A DNA stretch of 64,000 nucleotides, from NCBI GenBank assembly GCA_023078685.1, contig JALGAS010000001.1, positions 4,216,001-4,280,000 of the forward strand, written 5' to 3'. Below are positions 22,826 to 34,695 of the stretch, one piece after another. The stretch's first letter is position 1. Every line of letters begins with the position of its first letter. Below the pieces are notes generated by a model. That model saw only the letters and a program-made list of their open reading frames with translations. It was not told the origin of the DNA and made no database searches. The stretch is from Neopestalotiopsis rosae (lineage: Eukaryota; Ascomycota; Sordariomycetes; Amphisphaeriales; Sporocadaceae). Both the position numbers and the translations under genes were made by a program.

Positions 22826-23449
22826 TCAAGCCAAGCTGATCTGTCCCCTCTTCTTCAGATACCGACTGTGATACCAGATGCCCACGGCCTCGAACCCTTG
22901 CACCGCAGCCACGACGTACTCAAAGACGGCCAGCGTCAGCCAGACGTTGACGATCCAGGCCGGGATGTAGACCTTTCCGTCGGCGCCCTCGCCGGCGGCG
23001 AGACACTCGAGCGCAGAGCCGCACTCGACCCACAGCCCGCGCGCGAGGGCCTGGAGGACGACCAGGAGCGTCGCCAGCGCGGCGTCGACGAGCGCAAAGA
23101 CGAGCTTGCCCGCCAGGGGCGCCATGATGCCGTCGCCACCATCGCCGGATTCCCCATACGAGATAATCGGGCGGCCCCGCACCGTGACGGACACGGGAAA
23201 CGGCAAGCCGTCGGCCAGGCGCTGCAGGTACGGGTGCACGGCGGCGGCGGCCACGGCGAGGGCGTTCCAGCCCACGGCGGTCCAGGACGCGGCGAACGCC
23301 GCCGTCACTTGGTCGTGGTGGTCGTGGTGGCGGGTGAAGCGCGTCCCAATGTAGGCGTGGGCATTCATGAGCGCGGCCACGCCAAAGAAGATTAGAATGG
23401 TGCGTATGATTTGCGTGAGGAGAAGTCGGGGAGCTAGTTCTTTGGCCAT
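22826..23449 (-). CDS. Hypothetical four-helix membrane protein
   Basis: A single exon of 207 aa with start MAKELAPRLLL at 23449. The frame is open further upstream to 23665, but that part lacks a leader-like character. I do not recognise a family. There are hydrophobic helices at about residues 10-32 (TQIIRTILIFFGVAALMNAHAY), 50-68, 112-135 and 165-190. An HHDHHD cluster at about residues 41-46 could bind metal or simply be a loop. The C-terminus is basic (YLKKRG). The central part is very GC-rich (22900-23340), with nearly all third positions G or C, so long shadow frames appear on both strands. This frame is preferred because of its hydrophobic pattern and clean start and stop. Confidence 0.65.
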   Translation of the reverse strand: MAKELAPRLLLTQIIRTILIFFGVAALMNAHAYIGTRFTRHHDHHDQVTAAFAASWTAVGWNALAVAAAAVHPYLQRLADGLPFPVSVTVRGRPIISYGESGDGGDGIMAPLAGKLVFALVDAALATLLVVLQALARGLWVECGSALECLAAGEGADGKVYIPAWIVNVWLTLAVFEYVVAAVQGFEAVGIWYHSRYLKKRGQISLA

Positions 23450-24144
23450 TTTTGGTTGGATTTTTGAAATATTTGATGCAGGGACGCGAGGGGGAGGGGG
23501 ATGATTCCGTGTATGGACTGTATTGCTGGACAACTTTTGAAATCCTTCCTTTTTCGAGGATGGAAAGAGTTTTGTTGGTAATTCGCGACACTTACAAAAC
23601 TGACACCCGCACCGCGAAGAGAGAAGTTTGTCACAATTTTTAATTTTATAAAATGCCACATCCAACGAGATGGGACGTTGATATAGAAGTGCAAGAGTGG
23701 AGAGCCGTGAAACGCATGGTTGTGCCGTATGACGTTGCGTTGGAGAGAAATCCTGGTCTTTTTGGGCCGCTGCCTAGATGACTTGCATAAACGACCCACA
23801 CAAAGGAGGACTTCTTCCGTGAATGTTGCTGACTTATATATGTTTCTCTCATTTCTGGTGTTGTTCATATTGTAGTTTACATGTAGACATGTATATATCC
23901 ATTATTGATAGTATGGTTGATTAGATAGCTGCTTGCAGGTGCGTAAATTAATACGCTCAGGGAACCAATGATTTGATCAGTCATGTAGCTCCTAGGCACA
24001 TTTATCAAGTACATTAGGCACTTGTTCGGGAGTCTAGTTCTTCTACGCATGACCTCAACTGAGACTACGATTTGCTTTCAACATAATCCTATGTCGTTGA
24101 CATATAGCAAGCGACTCATGGATGTAATCGTACATGACTGCCTT
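23450..24144. other. Intergenic region
   Basis: No supported gene. It holds the promoter side of the small membrane protein and the 3' side of APC4, and is AT-rich around 23870-23960. Confidence 0.45.
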
Positions 24145-26821
24145 TTATAAAAGATGTTTAGGCAGGGCCAGGACTTTGTACGTCTGGCCATCCTTGCCCA
24201 GAAGCGCCACTCGCGCTGCAAAGTGACCACGTTTGGAGCTGGCCTCCCGAACCTCCATCTGTCTTGGCATGAAACCATTCTCAAGAGGCACCATGGCGTT
24301 GGGGAAGACACTGACGATCTGTTCCGCGGTAAGCACATGCGGCTCCGCAGGAACCCACGGGTCATAAACATGATAGCCAAGGTCAGTCGACCCGTGGGGA
24401 ACTTTGATGATACGAACTTCCTCCTCTGTATGGCCTGTTTAGTACTACATTCGGTGAAAGGAAACCCGAAAGTGACTGACCTGTTATGGCTAAAAGTACG
24501 AGTAGTGACTTGTTATTGAGAAACTTTACATCAATAACTTTGCCATTGCCAAGTTGCAAGTGTGAGTGTTGTGTCATGACCCCTCCACTGATGCCGTTAA
24601 TGATCATGGTTTGGGACCGGAACACATGTACTATAAATTTTGATTATTAATACGAGCCACAATGATGAAGTAGCAGTCGACTTACCGCTATTCTCTCTTT
24701 CCTGTTCCGTCAAGGCTATGTATGTCTCCGCATTGTAATTCTGGTAGAGTCAGTCTTATAGATTCTTTGCCTGTTTAGAGCCGACAACTTACGACTTCTG
24801 CAACTCTGCGCATCTGAATATCAATCTTGGCTATGTTGTGTTCCAACTTGATATGCTGTAGCTGGCCGAAACGTACGCTGCGTTTTTCTGCAGTTGCAAT
24901 TCCTTGGAATACAACATCAGCGTGTCTATCAAGTAGACCTTCAATGAATGCAACCTGCGTGATTGTTGTCGTTTGTGGTTTTCCTTCCTCCTGCTTCTTG
25001 ATATGCTTGTCTATGATATCAAATAGGGGCGTGATTCCCTCGGCATTTGCAGACTCTTGGGCCGAATCCTCGCTGGTGACTTTGCTCAGATAAAATCTGA
25101 GTGGACTCGAGGGCATAAACTGCTGAATATAAGTGAGCACTCTGCCATGCTCCATGGTGGCCTCTTTTTCTGTCAGCTCGTCTGAGACTGTCGAGGATGC
25201 CAAACGGTCAATCTCGTAGCGGATCCATGTAGAAAATGCTCGAAACAGTTCGAGTTCTTCCATGACGGCCAGCAGAATCTTGTTTCCGACAAGCATCAGG
25301 GAAGAGACCATGTCCATGACCTTGGTAATTTGAGTACTGGTAAACCCGATCTCGTCTTTGGAATCGTGAAAACGAGCAATGCCCAGAAGACGACTCAGAA
25401 TTGTGGCAATGCGTTCCAGGACAGGCAGAAAGTTTTCGTGGACTAGGTTTCGGACACTCTCGAGGCCAGAGACGACGGCCTTGTCCCATCTTTTATGTCC
25501 CTAGAACGGAGAGGATTAGAGGATTGCACAGGTGAAATGACGCTGAAGCTGTTTGATCCACTTACACGTTCCGCCAATTGATCAACGAGCCATTCCTTGA
25601 CTTCTGGGAATGTATGTCCTGTGACGACGGTATGGTACATGGCCTGACCAACATCCATCTGCCCATATTTTCCAGTTTCTTTCAATGTGTCGTTAATACT
25701 GTCGAGAAATTTATGGGGCAATTCTCGCGTTGACTGCCACTCGGTCATCATGTGAGTATGCACTTGCTTTACGTATCTGATGAGCTTCTGTAGTGTGGTT
25801 GTCTTCGATGCTAAAAGGGACAGATTTTCCGGTGTGGAATGGATAAAAGTCAGATCCATTGGCACAAGATATAATTCATTTTTCTCTTCGACCGTGGAAC
25901 TTTGGAACAACAACGAATGTGTCGTGAGATCTGGATGCGACGCATGATGTGTCAATCTCAAGGAGGGCACTGCATCTAGCGATTCTGGCATTTCCGTGGC
26001 AGGGATGGTGTACTGGAATTTGCCAATGACAAATGAGTCGTAGATGCTGAGGTGTATGGCTCCGTCATCGGTTCCAACCAGCATGACGTCCACAAGGTCG
26101 GCTGTTTCGGGCGAGAAGGGACGAAAGAGAAACTCCAGGGACGCTCTCGTGGTGAAGACATACATGTCATCTCTGCCCTCTGGTCAGCATATATTTTCGC
26201 TCCAGACAGGTTTCCTACGTACCCAAAGCCTCCGGTTGCGGGCAAAGGGCTGAGCTTTGGCAGTGCAGTCTCGACTTCAAGGAAGGTGAGCTCACGTGGC
26301 AGGTCCGGTTTGTGACTCTTTTCGCCGAGGCTGAGGCCTTCAAGGGAGAGGCTTTCCCAAGTAGTGCCGGACTTTGCAGACTCAGTAGCCCTTTTCCCGG
26401 TGCGATTTCTGGCCCAGCCGATGCAGGTAATCTTGGTCTCGTCGGGCTGGCAGACGGATATCAGGTGTACAGCCTTGCTATTCTCCAAGCCCATCAGGCG
26501 CACAACGCCATCACTCCAACCCACAGCCAGGAATTCACCTATAAACGACCAGTCAGTTTACAGATCACTTTGCACAGTGCGCGATGGTACACTACCGTCC
26601 GTCTTCCATTTCAGAGCATCAACGGTCTGCTTGTCGCCCTTTTGACTAGCCTTGACTACAGACTGTCCATTCGACCTCCAGATTTCGAGTGTCCGTGGGC
26701 CTGCGGCTCGGGCAAAGAGCTCGATGCTCGGATTATACGTGAGAAGCTCGCCATGGGGCTTTGGATCTAGCCTCGTCTCGCTCAAAGGCTCAAGTGCTGC
26801 TGCTGCTACTGGCTCAGCCAT
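24145..26821 (-). CDS. APC4: Anaphase-promoting complex subunit 4
   Basis: Seven exons, complement(24145..24434, 24481..24630, 24686..24740, 24793..25500, 25566..26172, 26223..26538, 26596..26821), give 783 aa. Every intron is 46-65 nt. The N-terminus reads as the Apc4 WD40-type platform (LLTYNPSIELFARA, LEIWRSNGQSV, ALKWKTDGEFLAVGWSDGVVRLMGL). The long helical domain typical of Apc4 lies in the middle (LSLLASKTTTLQKLIRYVKQVHTHMMTEW, LVDQLAERGHKRWDKAV, LFRAFSTWIRYEID). Apc4 is a scaffold subunit of the APC/C ubiquitin ligase that drives mitotic exit in the nucleus. An ATG 18 nt upstream at 26839 is an alternative start. Conservation is patchy, as usual for this subunit, but the domain order is convincing. 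Confidence 0.88.
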
Positions 26822-27384
26822 ATTTTTTGTTGAGACCAAATGTATCGAGGGGTGAAAGCATCTTCCTCCCAGTTCAGGATGTGCAAGTCAGACCTCCTTC
26901 GCTGGTGTTTGTGAGATGCTGGTGGCTCTGGCCAGCACTGGGTGGGTTTGAGGTGGGAAACGCGCCTAACGCGACTTTTTAATGGGTGCAGTGCATAGAA
27001 AGCACAGTGCAAAAACGAGGGGTTGCACAGGGTTCAACTAAACAGTCAGTCACCATGCTTGCTAGTAGCAGCAGCACTCATAATTAACAGTCAAGTATAT
27101 CAACCACCTCTCTCTCCTCTCTCTTAACAGAACCTGGCATAAATGACACAAGTGTTGATGTGATACCAAACATATTATATCAAGCATCAAGACAGAACGA
27201 ACATATGCACCAATTGTCATCGTGAAATCGTTTTATTTTTCATTGTACCCTTCAAGAAGGTTACATGTAATCGATCACCATCAAAAGCCAATTCCCAAAG
27301 CCTATAAATCATGAGCTTTTGGTTGACCCCGTCTTGCTCTAGTCGCTGAAATGTTGCACCTTTCTATTACACCAGACCCCCTTT
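26822..27384. other. Intergenic region
   Basis: The region lies between the APC4 start and the delta-COP stop, both on the minus strand. It has short CTCTCT/TCTCTC stretches near 27110. No gene is seen; it is probably the APC4 promoter plus the delta-COP 3' end. Confidence 0.45.
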
Positions 27385-29105
27385 TTACTCAACCACGTAT
27401 GCATCTGCCACGCATTTGATATCCTTTGAGAAGGTGACTTCCTCATTCTCCTCCAACAACGCAACAGAGAGAACCTGACGAATTGGTTAGCATTGAAATA
27501 TCGGATAACACATGTTACCGCAGACGTGGTAATGATACTTACATCAACGTCGATGAAGGGAGTCGTCTTGGAAAAGCGCACTTGCATGGGGAAGAACTCC
27601 TCCTCGCTGTCTGCTTGTGCCTCGAATTCAAAAGAGCCATTCGGCTCATCCGGGGTAACTGTGCCAATGGTCCACTCCAAGCTGTCTCCCGACACCTCGT
27701 ACTGTGCATCAAAGCTCGAGACTGAAGGCTCGCTGGTAGAGTAGGGAATCGTGACACTGACGTCCCTGAGCTCTTGACCGCCAGAAAGCTCATATTCGAC
27801 AGTGAGGCCATAGTTGCCGTCGGATCCCTTGTTCACCCACACGGTAAACTGAATGGGAACAGCCGTGGGATCGTCAACCTTGGGAGAGGCTCTCCAACGG
27901 AGAACGCCAACGGCATTGTTCACGGGGAATCCACGTGCAGCATTGCTCATCTGGATGACCTTGGAGCTGTTGAAAGCCGCCTTGTCGACATTGGGGTGTG
28001 TTCGGAATTGCGCGCCGTGCGATGGCGTGGCGGAGAGAGCCATCTTGATCTTGGTCAAGCTTGGGTCCGACACACGGAGGGTCAAGTCACCGCTGACCGA
28101 GAGTGAGTTGACAGATCCCTCCTTCGACAGCTTGGCAGAGATGGATTCGTTAACCGTTACGTGAATTGCATCGCGATCCAGTGTTGTAGATGCACGGGGC
28201 GCAGCAGGCTCGGCGACGGGTGCAGGAGACGCAACAGGAACCAAAGGAGACTCGTCAATTTCGGTGCCCATATCCCCTCGTACGCGCTCAAACATGTCGG
28301 TGGTCTTGGACTTCTTTCCAAGCTGCATACCCTTACCCTTCATGGTTGTAGTCTTCAGGGTAGTCTTGTTCTTCTCAGCTTCATAGCTATCGTACGTATC
28401 GGTCGGTGTAGGTCTCGACGGAGGCGTGTAGGTCGGGTATACTGGTGTCCGGGGCACGCCAGCACGGCCACTTCTTGCTGACTCCTTGCGCTGCATCTCC
28501 AGTTGCTTGGCCTTGCGCTTGCGCTCCTCTGTGGCCTCCAATTCCTTGTTCTATACAGGTGTTAATGACTTGATTGAGCAGTAGCGGGTATATCAGGCAT
28601 ACTCTTGCGATGATCTCCTGGATGCGCTCCTCGTGGGACTCCATCTCGAGGAAGGTCTTTATCTGGCTGATTGTGAGGTTTTCCCTGTGTCCCAGGGTGA
28701 CCAACTCGTCAAAGGCGCTGAGCAGCTCATAGGCATTCTTGAGGATCTCTCTTTCGTCCAGGCTCTTGCATGTGCTGGTAACGACTTGGGCAAAAAGGTG
28801 CAGGGAGTCAATGTCCTGCAGGATATTGGATTGGCGATTCGTGATGAGGACCATGTAGAGCTCGTCAAGGGGCTGGTAGACGAAGCGGACATTATCTTGC
28901 TCGACGGTGGTGTGCTGGGTGCCGCTGTCGGCGAGCTTGGGGAAAGATGCCAGCAGAGCCTCGATTCGCGATCTGGGCATCTCGCGGAACTGCCTCGAAA
29001 GGACAGCTTTACCGCCGCGAGTGCAGATGGAGGCGGCGAGAACAACCTAGCGATCCCATGTCAGTGGCCGGTACATGCAACTGGCTTTCAAGTATAACTG
29101 ACCAT
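27385..29105 (-). CDS. Coatomer subunit delta (COPI)
   Basis: Four exons, complement(27385..27474, 27543..28550, 28603..29046, 29103..29105), give 514 aa, the normal length. The first coding exon is exactly the ATG; the next exon begins VVLAASICTRGGKAVLSRQF, the conserved N-terminus of delta-COP. Residues 1-140 form the longin-like domain of an adaptor small-chain type. A charged linker follows (KRKAKQLEMQRKE). The C-terminal mu-homology domain occupies about residues 265-514 and includes FRTHPNVDKAAF, VGVLRWRA and the final KDIKCVADAYVVE. The protein is part of the cytosolic COPI coat for retrograde Golgi-to-ER transport; yeast RET2 is the counterpart. Its start faces that of the acidic protein gene 1.35 kb away. 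Confidence 0.95.
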
Positions 29106-30456
29106 TTTGGAATACGGGGTCCTGGACTGCTTGTGGAATATGACGATTGATCTCCAGAGGCGAGGTTGGGCCGTTCAGGAGTTGTTGTCCACGACCTGCG
29201 CAAGTGCAATGTGTATTGTAGGTAATGTAGCTTTCGGGGGTGGGATCAAGCCAATTCACCCTAAGCGATACCGTAGCAAGGCCAAATGTCCACAGGCAGT
29301 GAATGGTGGGATCAGACGTGGCTGCTCTTCAGGTTGCTTTGTGTAATTGTGGCACCCCTCGATAATTGTACCCAGCATAAGTGCGTGTGGCCCACTACCT
29401 TAGTGCAGTGTACCTGGAACATCAGCCACACATACTGCGACTACTTCAGTGCGCTCTGTACGGCATAGCGGGGATCATAGTGCTTGAAAGGGCGATCACA
29501 CTGGTGAAGCTCCAGCGGGAAAGGGGCCCAGTTCTACATAGCTTGTAGAGCACCAGGTCGCTTCTTGACAGAGCTGTACCAGCACCGAAATTTATCCCCC
29601 GAAAGACCAGTACTTCTAGTAGCAGGTGACAGACGCCTAGATTCGTTGTACCTGGCCTAATTAAACCCTCCTACCGCGTTCAGGAATGAAGTGGCCCGCG
29701 TCGCCAAAAGTGTGAACACATGCCACAGCCTAACTGAGCTTTTGCCATTACCCACCTGGCAGCTTCTTCTTTTCTCTTCCTTCACGCCGTGTTCATCATT
29801 AACATCACCATCGAGGTGTAAAGTCTCTGCGTTCTTGTGTGGACACTAGGTCATTCCTTTGTTCGCATTCTGACTGTCTATTCAATCTCTCGGGCTACAA
29901 CACCCCACTTGTCGTCGGCGCAGCTTTCACGGAAGACCACAGCGTGGTCAGCAGCAGCAATCTACTTTGCGCCCAGCATCACCAGTCATAATACTCCGAC
30001 AACTCCCAACGTGACACGAAAAAAGTCTTTCGTCTGGATTCCATTGAAAAGCTGTCCGCAAAGCGAAAGAAACCCTTGAGGAAATCGCCAGAGCTCCGCA
30101 ATCATCCATCGTCTCGGCGGAGCGCACTTTCAATTACTCTAGCTTGCCACCCATGTGCCGTGTCTTTAGGATTATCTCACGGATACACGAGTCCAGAATC
30201 ACAGAGAAAGCATAGAGACACACGAACGAAAGGATTCAGCCATCCGAGAATTTCCTAGCAGCGAAAAGTCATCGGCGCACTGAATGCAAGCGGGCGTCGC
30301 AGCTTCTAGCACTCTTCCTTTGCATCCTGCTCAACAATAAGAAGGTCTAGCTTGATCGCCAGCCTTCTATAGTATTTGCCTAACAGGCTCTACTCAAGAT
30401 CTGCCCGGTGCCTACAGAATTCTGTCCTTGGCCTACACATCACACCTGTCTGCAAG
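29106..30456. promoter_or_regulatory. Divergent intergenic region (delta-COP / acidic protein)
   Basis: This 1.35 kb region lies between divergent starts. It contains CT-rich patches (CTTCTTCTTTTCTCTTCC near 29763) and several short open frames with no continuation. It is probably two promoters plus a long leader of the acidic-protein gene. Confidence 0.4.
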
Positions 30457-33204
30457 ATGGCGAGCGAAGAAATGGAGATCAGTACAGATCTAGGCTTTCA
30501 TGCCCTTACTGAAGAAGACATCGATATTGATGTTGAATTTGCCGCACAAGATGAGGACCTCGAGCTTGGTGATTTCAATCAGACCGAGGATTTTCAGCAC
30601 TTCAACTCGGATAACCGCGATGAGCTGATGGCAGAAAATGATGATGCTTCCTATGGCATGATTGATGTCGACGACATGAGTTACAACGAAACTGCGGCAG
30701 CAGCAAATGACTATGAGATACCGATCGGCGATGCTGACGTATACTCCTGGCAAGAAGCCGATGCCACTGGCGTCCAGGAAGATGAGATATTTGCCGAGGA
30801 CATTCCGGACGGTGATGCCCCTGACTATCAGACAGGTGGGGAGAACATCACCACTATCATTGACAGCGATGAAACCTCAGCACCGGCTCAAGTCTCTGCA
30901 TCTGACATTGCACCCCAGGATGTGGCATCTGGCGTAGAGCACTATGAAGTTACCGAGGCAGTAGACAATGATGAGGCTGCAGCTGCAATGGATGCCGATG
31001 CAGAGGGCATAGCAGAGCAGGACTTTGAGGATACTGACGAGAGCGCTGCCCAGGACCGTGCTGCCGAGGAGTCTGCTACTGGTCCTGCCGCAGAGGAACT
31101 TGAATCGAGTGTGCCATCGCCTCCACTGATCGAATCAAATGACGAGTCTGGGGGTAAGCAGTCTATCGACATTGATAATAATGCTGGCATACAGCAAACA
31201 GACTTGGAACCACAAGCAGCAGAGTATGAGGACCATCATGATGATCCTCAAGATGATGAAGATGAAATTGGTTATGAACAAGAGGAAGCAGACAAAGACG
31301 TCCACGAAGAAGGCCTCGCGGCCACCTTGAATCTTGAACAAGTGTCGAATGAAGTCAGTCATGATCAGGTTTCGATACAAGAGGTAGCCTCTGAAGAAGC
31401 TCCCCCGAATCATGACGATCAGTCTGCTGAAGAGAATCAGCTCAATGACAACTCGTTTGATGAGGCCGAGGATCAGGATGATCAGGAATCCAAGCCCGAG
31501 ACATCACACGCTACCCCACCGCTTAACCCAGTTGACTCTCCGGCACCTTCTGAGCATGACGGGGAGGACGGAGTAGAAGCTGTGTCTGAGGACATTTCCC
31601 AAGATATGAAGCAGATCGCTAGTCGTCACACCATGGTTGTACGCTATGGTGAGACTGATTACCGGCTGTTTGCCCATGAAACCGATGATGATCCTAGTGA
31701 ATATTTTTTCAAGGACTTGTCAGCTTTGCAGCTGTCGATGGGCGACTTTCTGTCGGAACTTCGCAATGTGATCTCTGAAGAGGTCTCACCCCTTGATGAG
31801 CTTGTCCTACATGTTGACGGTCTTGGGCTGGAATTTGGCGAGGTTAGTAACTCCTTATGATCGATCTGGAATAAATCACTAACGTGTTCAACAGACCATG
31901 ACTAGCTCAATTCTTGACGCATACACTTTTGGCACCATCGTGTCGCTCTACGATTCACTCGTGCAAAACGATGCCACCGAGGAGACGTTGGACGCCCCTG
32001 AACTTTACATGTATCTTATGGTAAGACCAAATTGCCTGCAACGCCTCATGGCACTACAAGTGCAGGCAGCCTCTGGTAGAAGCTTGACCGATGTGGCCGT
32101 GTATCGGGAGGCATCTCCGGAGCAAGAGCCAGACGCCGAGGAACACTCCGAGAATCATGCTATGACTCCCGAGTATGCTGAAGAAGAGCTTTACGATCAC
32201 GATGAACAATCTGAAGATGGGTCCTTCACTCAGGATCATGCTGGAACGCAGGAAACTGAACAGGAGTCTGAGCAGACAACGTTTGCAGCCGAGTCCGAAG
32301 AGACTCAAGAACAGGCGCAACATGAAGAGGAGGAGAACCCTGATGAGCCCGAAGAGGACTCTGCAGGCAATGACGTCGATGATGTGGTTGACTATGACAA
32401 CCTTGATTTGTCACCGTCGCAACAGGGTAATTCCCCCTCTTACTCGAGCTCTTCTATTCCCATGTATTGCAGCAGCACTTTCGATTGCCAATGCGACACA
32501 TGTTGGCTCCAGCGAGTCGACGAAATTTCCACGTTTCCCAGTCTGGACCGCCGTGGGCAGATGATACGCTTGTTGCATTCTGAAAGCAACCACGGGGCGA
32601 GCGCTGGATCGCAAGATGCATCCAGCAACGGAAATTGTTTCGCAACCACAACACGATCCATGCAAGTAGTGCCCTACGCTAACAGCTATCGCTCTCAAGA
32701 TGTTCAAAACAATACTACTAATCAACCCAGTCTTGACCCAGCCGAGGCCGACTTGGACGAGACAGAGGCTCCAGTAGAAGGTCACGATACTGCTGATGTC
32801 GCCACGGCCGAAGAAAACCGAGCACCACCTTCGGAAAGCACCAGTGCTACTGCCACATTAGACGGAAATCTGAATGATGAGATTGATTACGATGAGAACG
32901 ATTTGGATAATGGCAGAGGCGACGCCGACAACACGGACGACCAGCCGGCACCACTCTCACCGGCAAAGTTGATGGTCCCATTGGACGAGGAGATCACTTG
33001 GGAATCCGAGAACGAAGAAGCGCGAACCGAGCTGCCTGCTACTTCCAATCCGTCTGAACAAGTGTCCACGACGCCTGGAAAGCGAACGCGTTCCGGTTCC
33101 GATGCCGCCGTCATCATAGATGGTCGGAAAGGTATGTAAAGTCCAATCCCCTACCGAGACTAATTGCTAACTTGGCCTCAGATGTCAAGCGTCAACGATC
33201 TTGA
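30457..33204 (+). CDS. Large acidic protein of unknown function
   Basis: Three exons, 30457..31842, 31895..33131 and 33182..33204, give 881 aa. The frame is open upstream, but the first ATG is at 30457 (MASEEMEISTDLGFHAL). Residues 1-385 are extremely Asp/Glu-rich with Gln, Ala and Ser, so disordered. A compact region at about 390-540 looks folded (HTMVVRYGETDYRLFAHE, FLSELRNVI, LVLHVDGLGLEF, ILDAYTFGTIVSLYDSL, LYMYLMVRPNCLQRLMALQ). A second acidic stretch follows, then a Cys cluster (CQCDTCWLQRVDEI, about residue 655) and a basic tail (GKRTRSGSDAAV, KDVKRQRS) that looks like a nuclear signal. I recognise no characterised family. Acidic tracts plus a nuclear-type tail suggest a chromatin or nucleolar factor, which is inference only. 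The last exon is just 23 nt. Confidence 0.8.
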
Positions 33205-34695
33205 TCACCGTGATGTTTAGCTGGGCTTTCCACCGCCGCCCATTATTACGTCTACCCTTCACTCTGCGCCACGAACCTTTTTCGACCCCTTCAAGCACAA
33301 CTCCTCCAAGGGTTCGCTAACTTCCGAGACTTTGGCGCACTAGAATCTCGACTTGACCCAGCATCCAACGCCTTTGCGAATTTTGCGGATTTGACTAACA
33401 TACAGAACACGACAAAGAGGTAGCAGATCTGTTTGTCAGCTCTGCTGGTAAGTTTGTGTGTTGCAGTGTCCATTATTATGATTTACAGGCTTGATTCTTT
33501 TCAACAATTTATCGCATGGCTTGATTACAGTAATCAGGCTTTATTGCTTTCCCCAGTTCTGATACCCTCATTCCGATCAAAGTTATCGATTTGCGTCCAG
33601 TTGAGAGACGCTTAGGATCATCAGGCGTTTACAAACCGAAAACAAAAAGTTGGCTGGCATTCATGAGGCGTTTTCCGGCGTAAGGACAATGGATTACAGC
33701 TCCCCAAGGTTGCCTTGTAAGAAGGCGTCAGCATACCATTTGCTCCGAGAGAAGTTGGGATGGGCCGCAAGAGAGGCGGATTGTCTGAGGACTGTTTTGA
33801 GAAGAACAAATAGGGTGCAAGAAATTTGAAAATCGAGTGGTGGCGAATAGGCGCCCAAGCAGCGCGCAGTCCACGGCGTACTGTCGTACAAAGACGCCCG
33901 TAGCCGAGATAGCCTAATATTTGTGTAGATTTTCAGATTCAAATTCTTGGTGTTTGGTGGGGTGGAGGGGGTGTTGAGCAGGTATTCGTTCGTCATTGCA
34001 GACAATACATTACTACTGTACCACGTTGAACATTCAGTATCCCTATTATATTGACGATTTGACTCGAACAAATTGGGACAATTGTTTCGAGGCACGAATC
34101 TTCGGGTTTTGACAAGACGTTGGTTGCTCAAGAATGTATGGGGCTTTGCATTGCATGTGCTTGTCTGCATGTCAAAAAAAGACCAGCAGCAAGTCCTGTC
34201 CAAATGCTATCTGCCATTCCATTCATCCCAATATCCGAATCCTCTAGCCAGGCTGCCAGGCCTTGGCTGCTTGTCGTTCTTTCAAGCAGTGTTGTACACT
34301 AAATAGCTTTTGAGCATGTCTAGAATCACACCATGCTATGCTACAGATTTGACCAAAAAAAGGGGGGCCCAAAACTGGCTCACACCCTTCCATGCCAGGT
34401 CCTTATAACTCCGAAAACGCCGTATGCGATGAGAAGATGATTTGAAAATCCCCGTGACCCTTCAGATTTCCCAGCTGTATACTCCTGCCAATCAAACCGC
34501 ATCAAGCCGTTCTCGTATAATCGTGTGGTGGTTCCCAACCAATTTGGGGCAGCATTCATCCGCCCCGCCACTTCCATGAATGGTAGTCGTTCAGAGTATA
34601 AAATGTACATTTTGCGGTTTGCAGGTGCAGGTGGAGGTGGTGATTGTGGTGGTGCGAAGTGCGACTAAATGTCGCTGCATATCACGACAGCCGAC
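33205..34695. other. 1.5 kb convergent intergenic region
   Basis: No gene is supported between the stops of the acidic protein and the NIPA transporter. Open frames up to about 170 codons on the minus strand (33694-34203) lack domain-like sequence. Most of this is probably 3' UTR and spacer. Confidence 0.45.

Noticed and set aside
22751..23395. Long open frames on both strands in the GC-rich block
   Set aside because: They are GC-driven shadows; only the minus-strand frame starting at 23449 has coherent membrane helices.
20430..23449. Possible secondary-metabolite cluster around the acyl-CoA ligase
   Set aside because: Neighbours are Dcp2, a small membrane protein and APC4; no synthase, P450 or cluster regulator is nearby.
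33694..34203. 169-codon minus-strand frame between the acidic protein and NIPA genes
   Set aside because: No domain-like sequence and no splice partner; it sits in a convergent 3' region.
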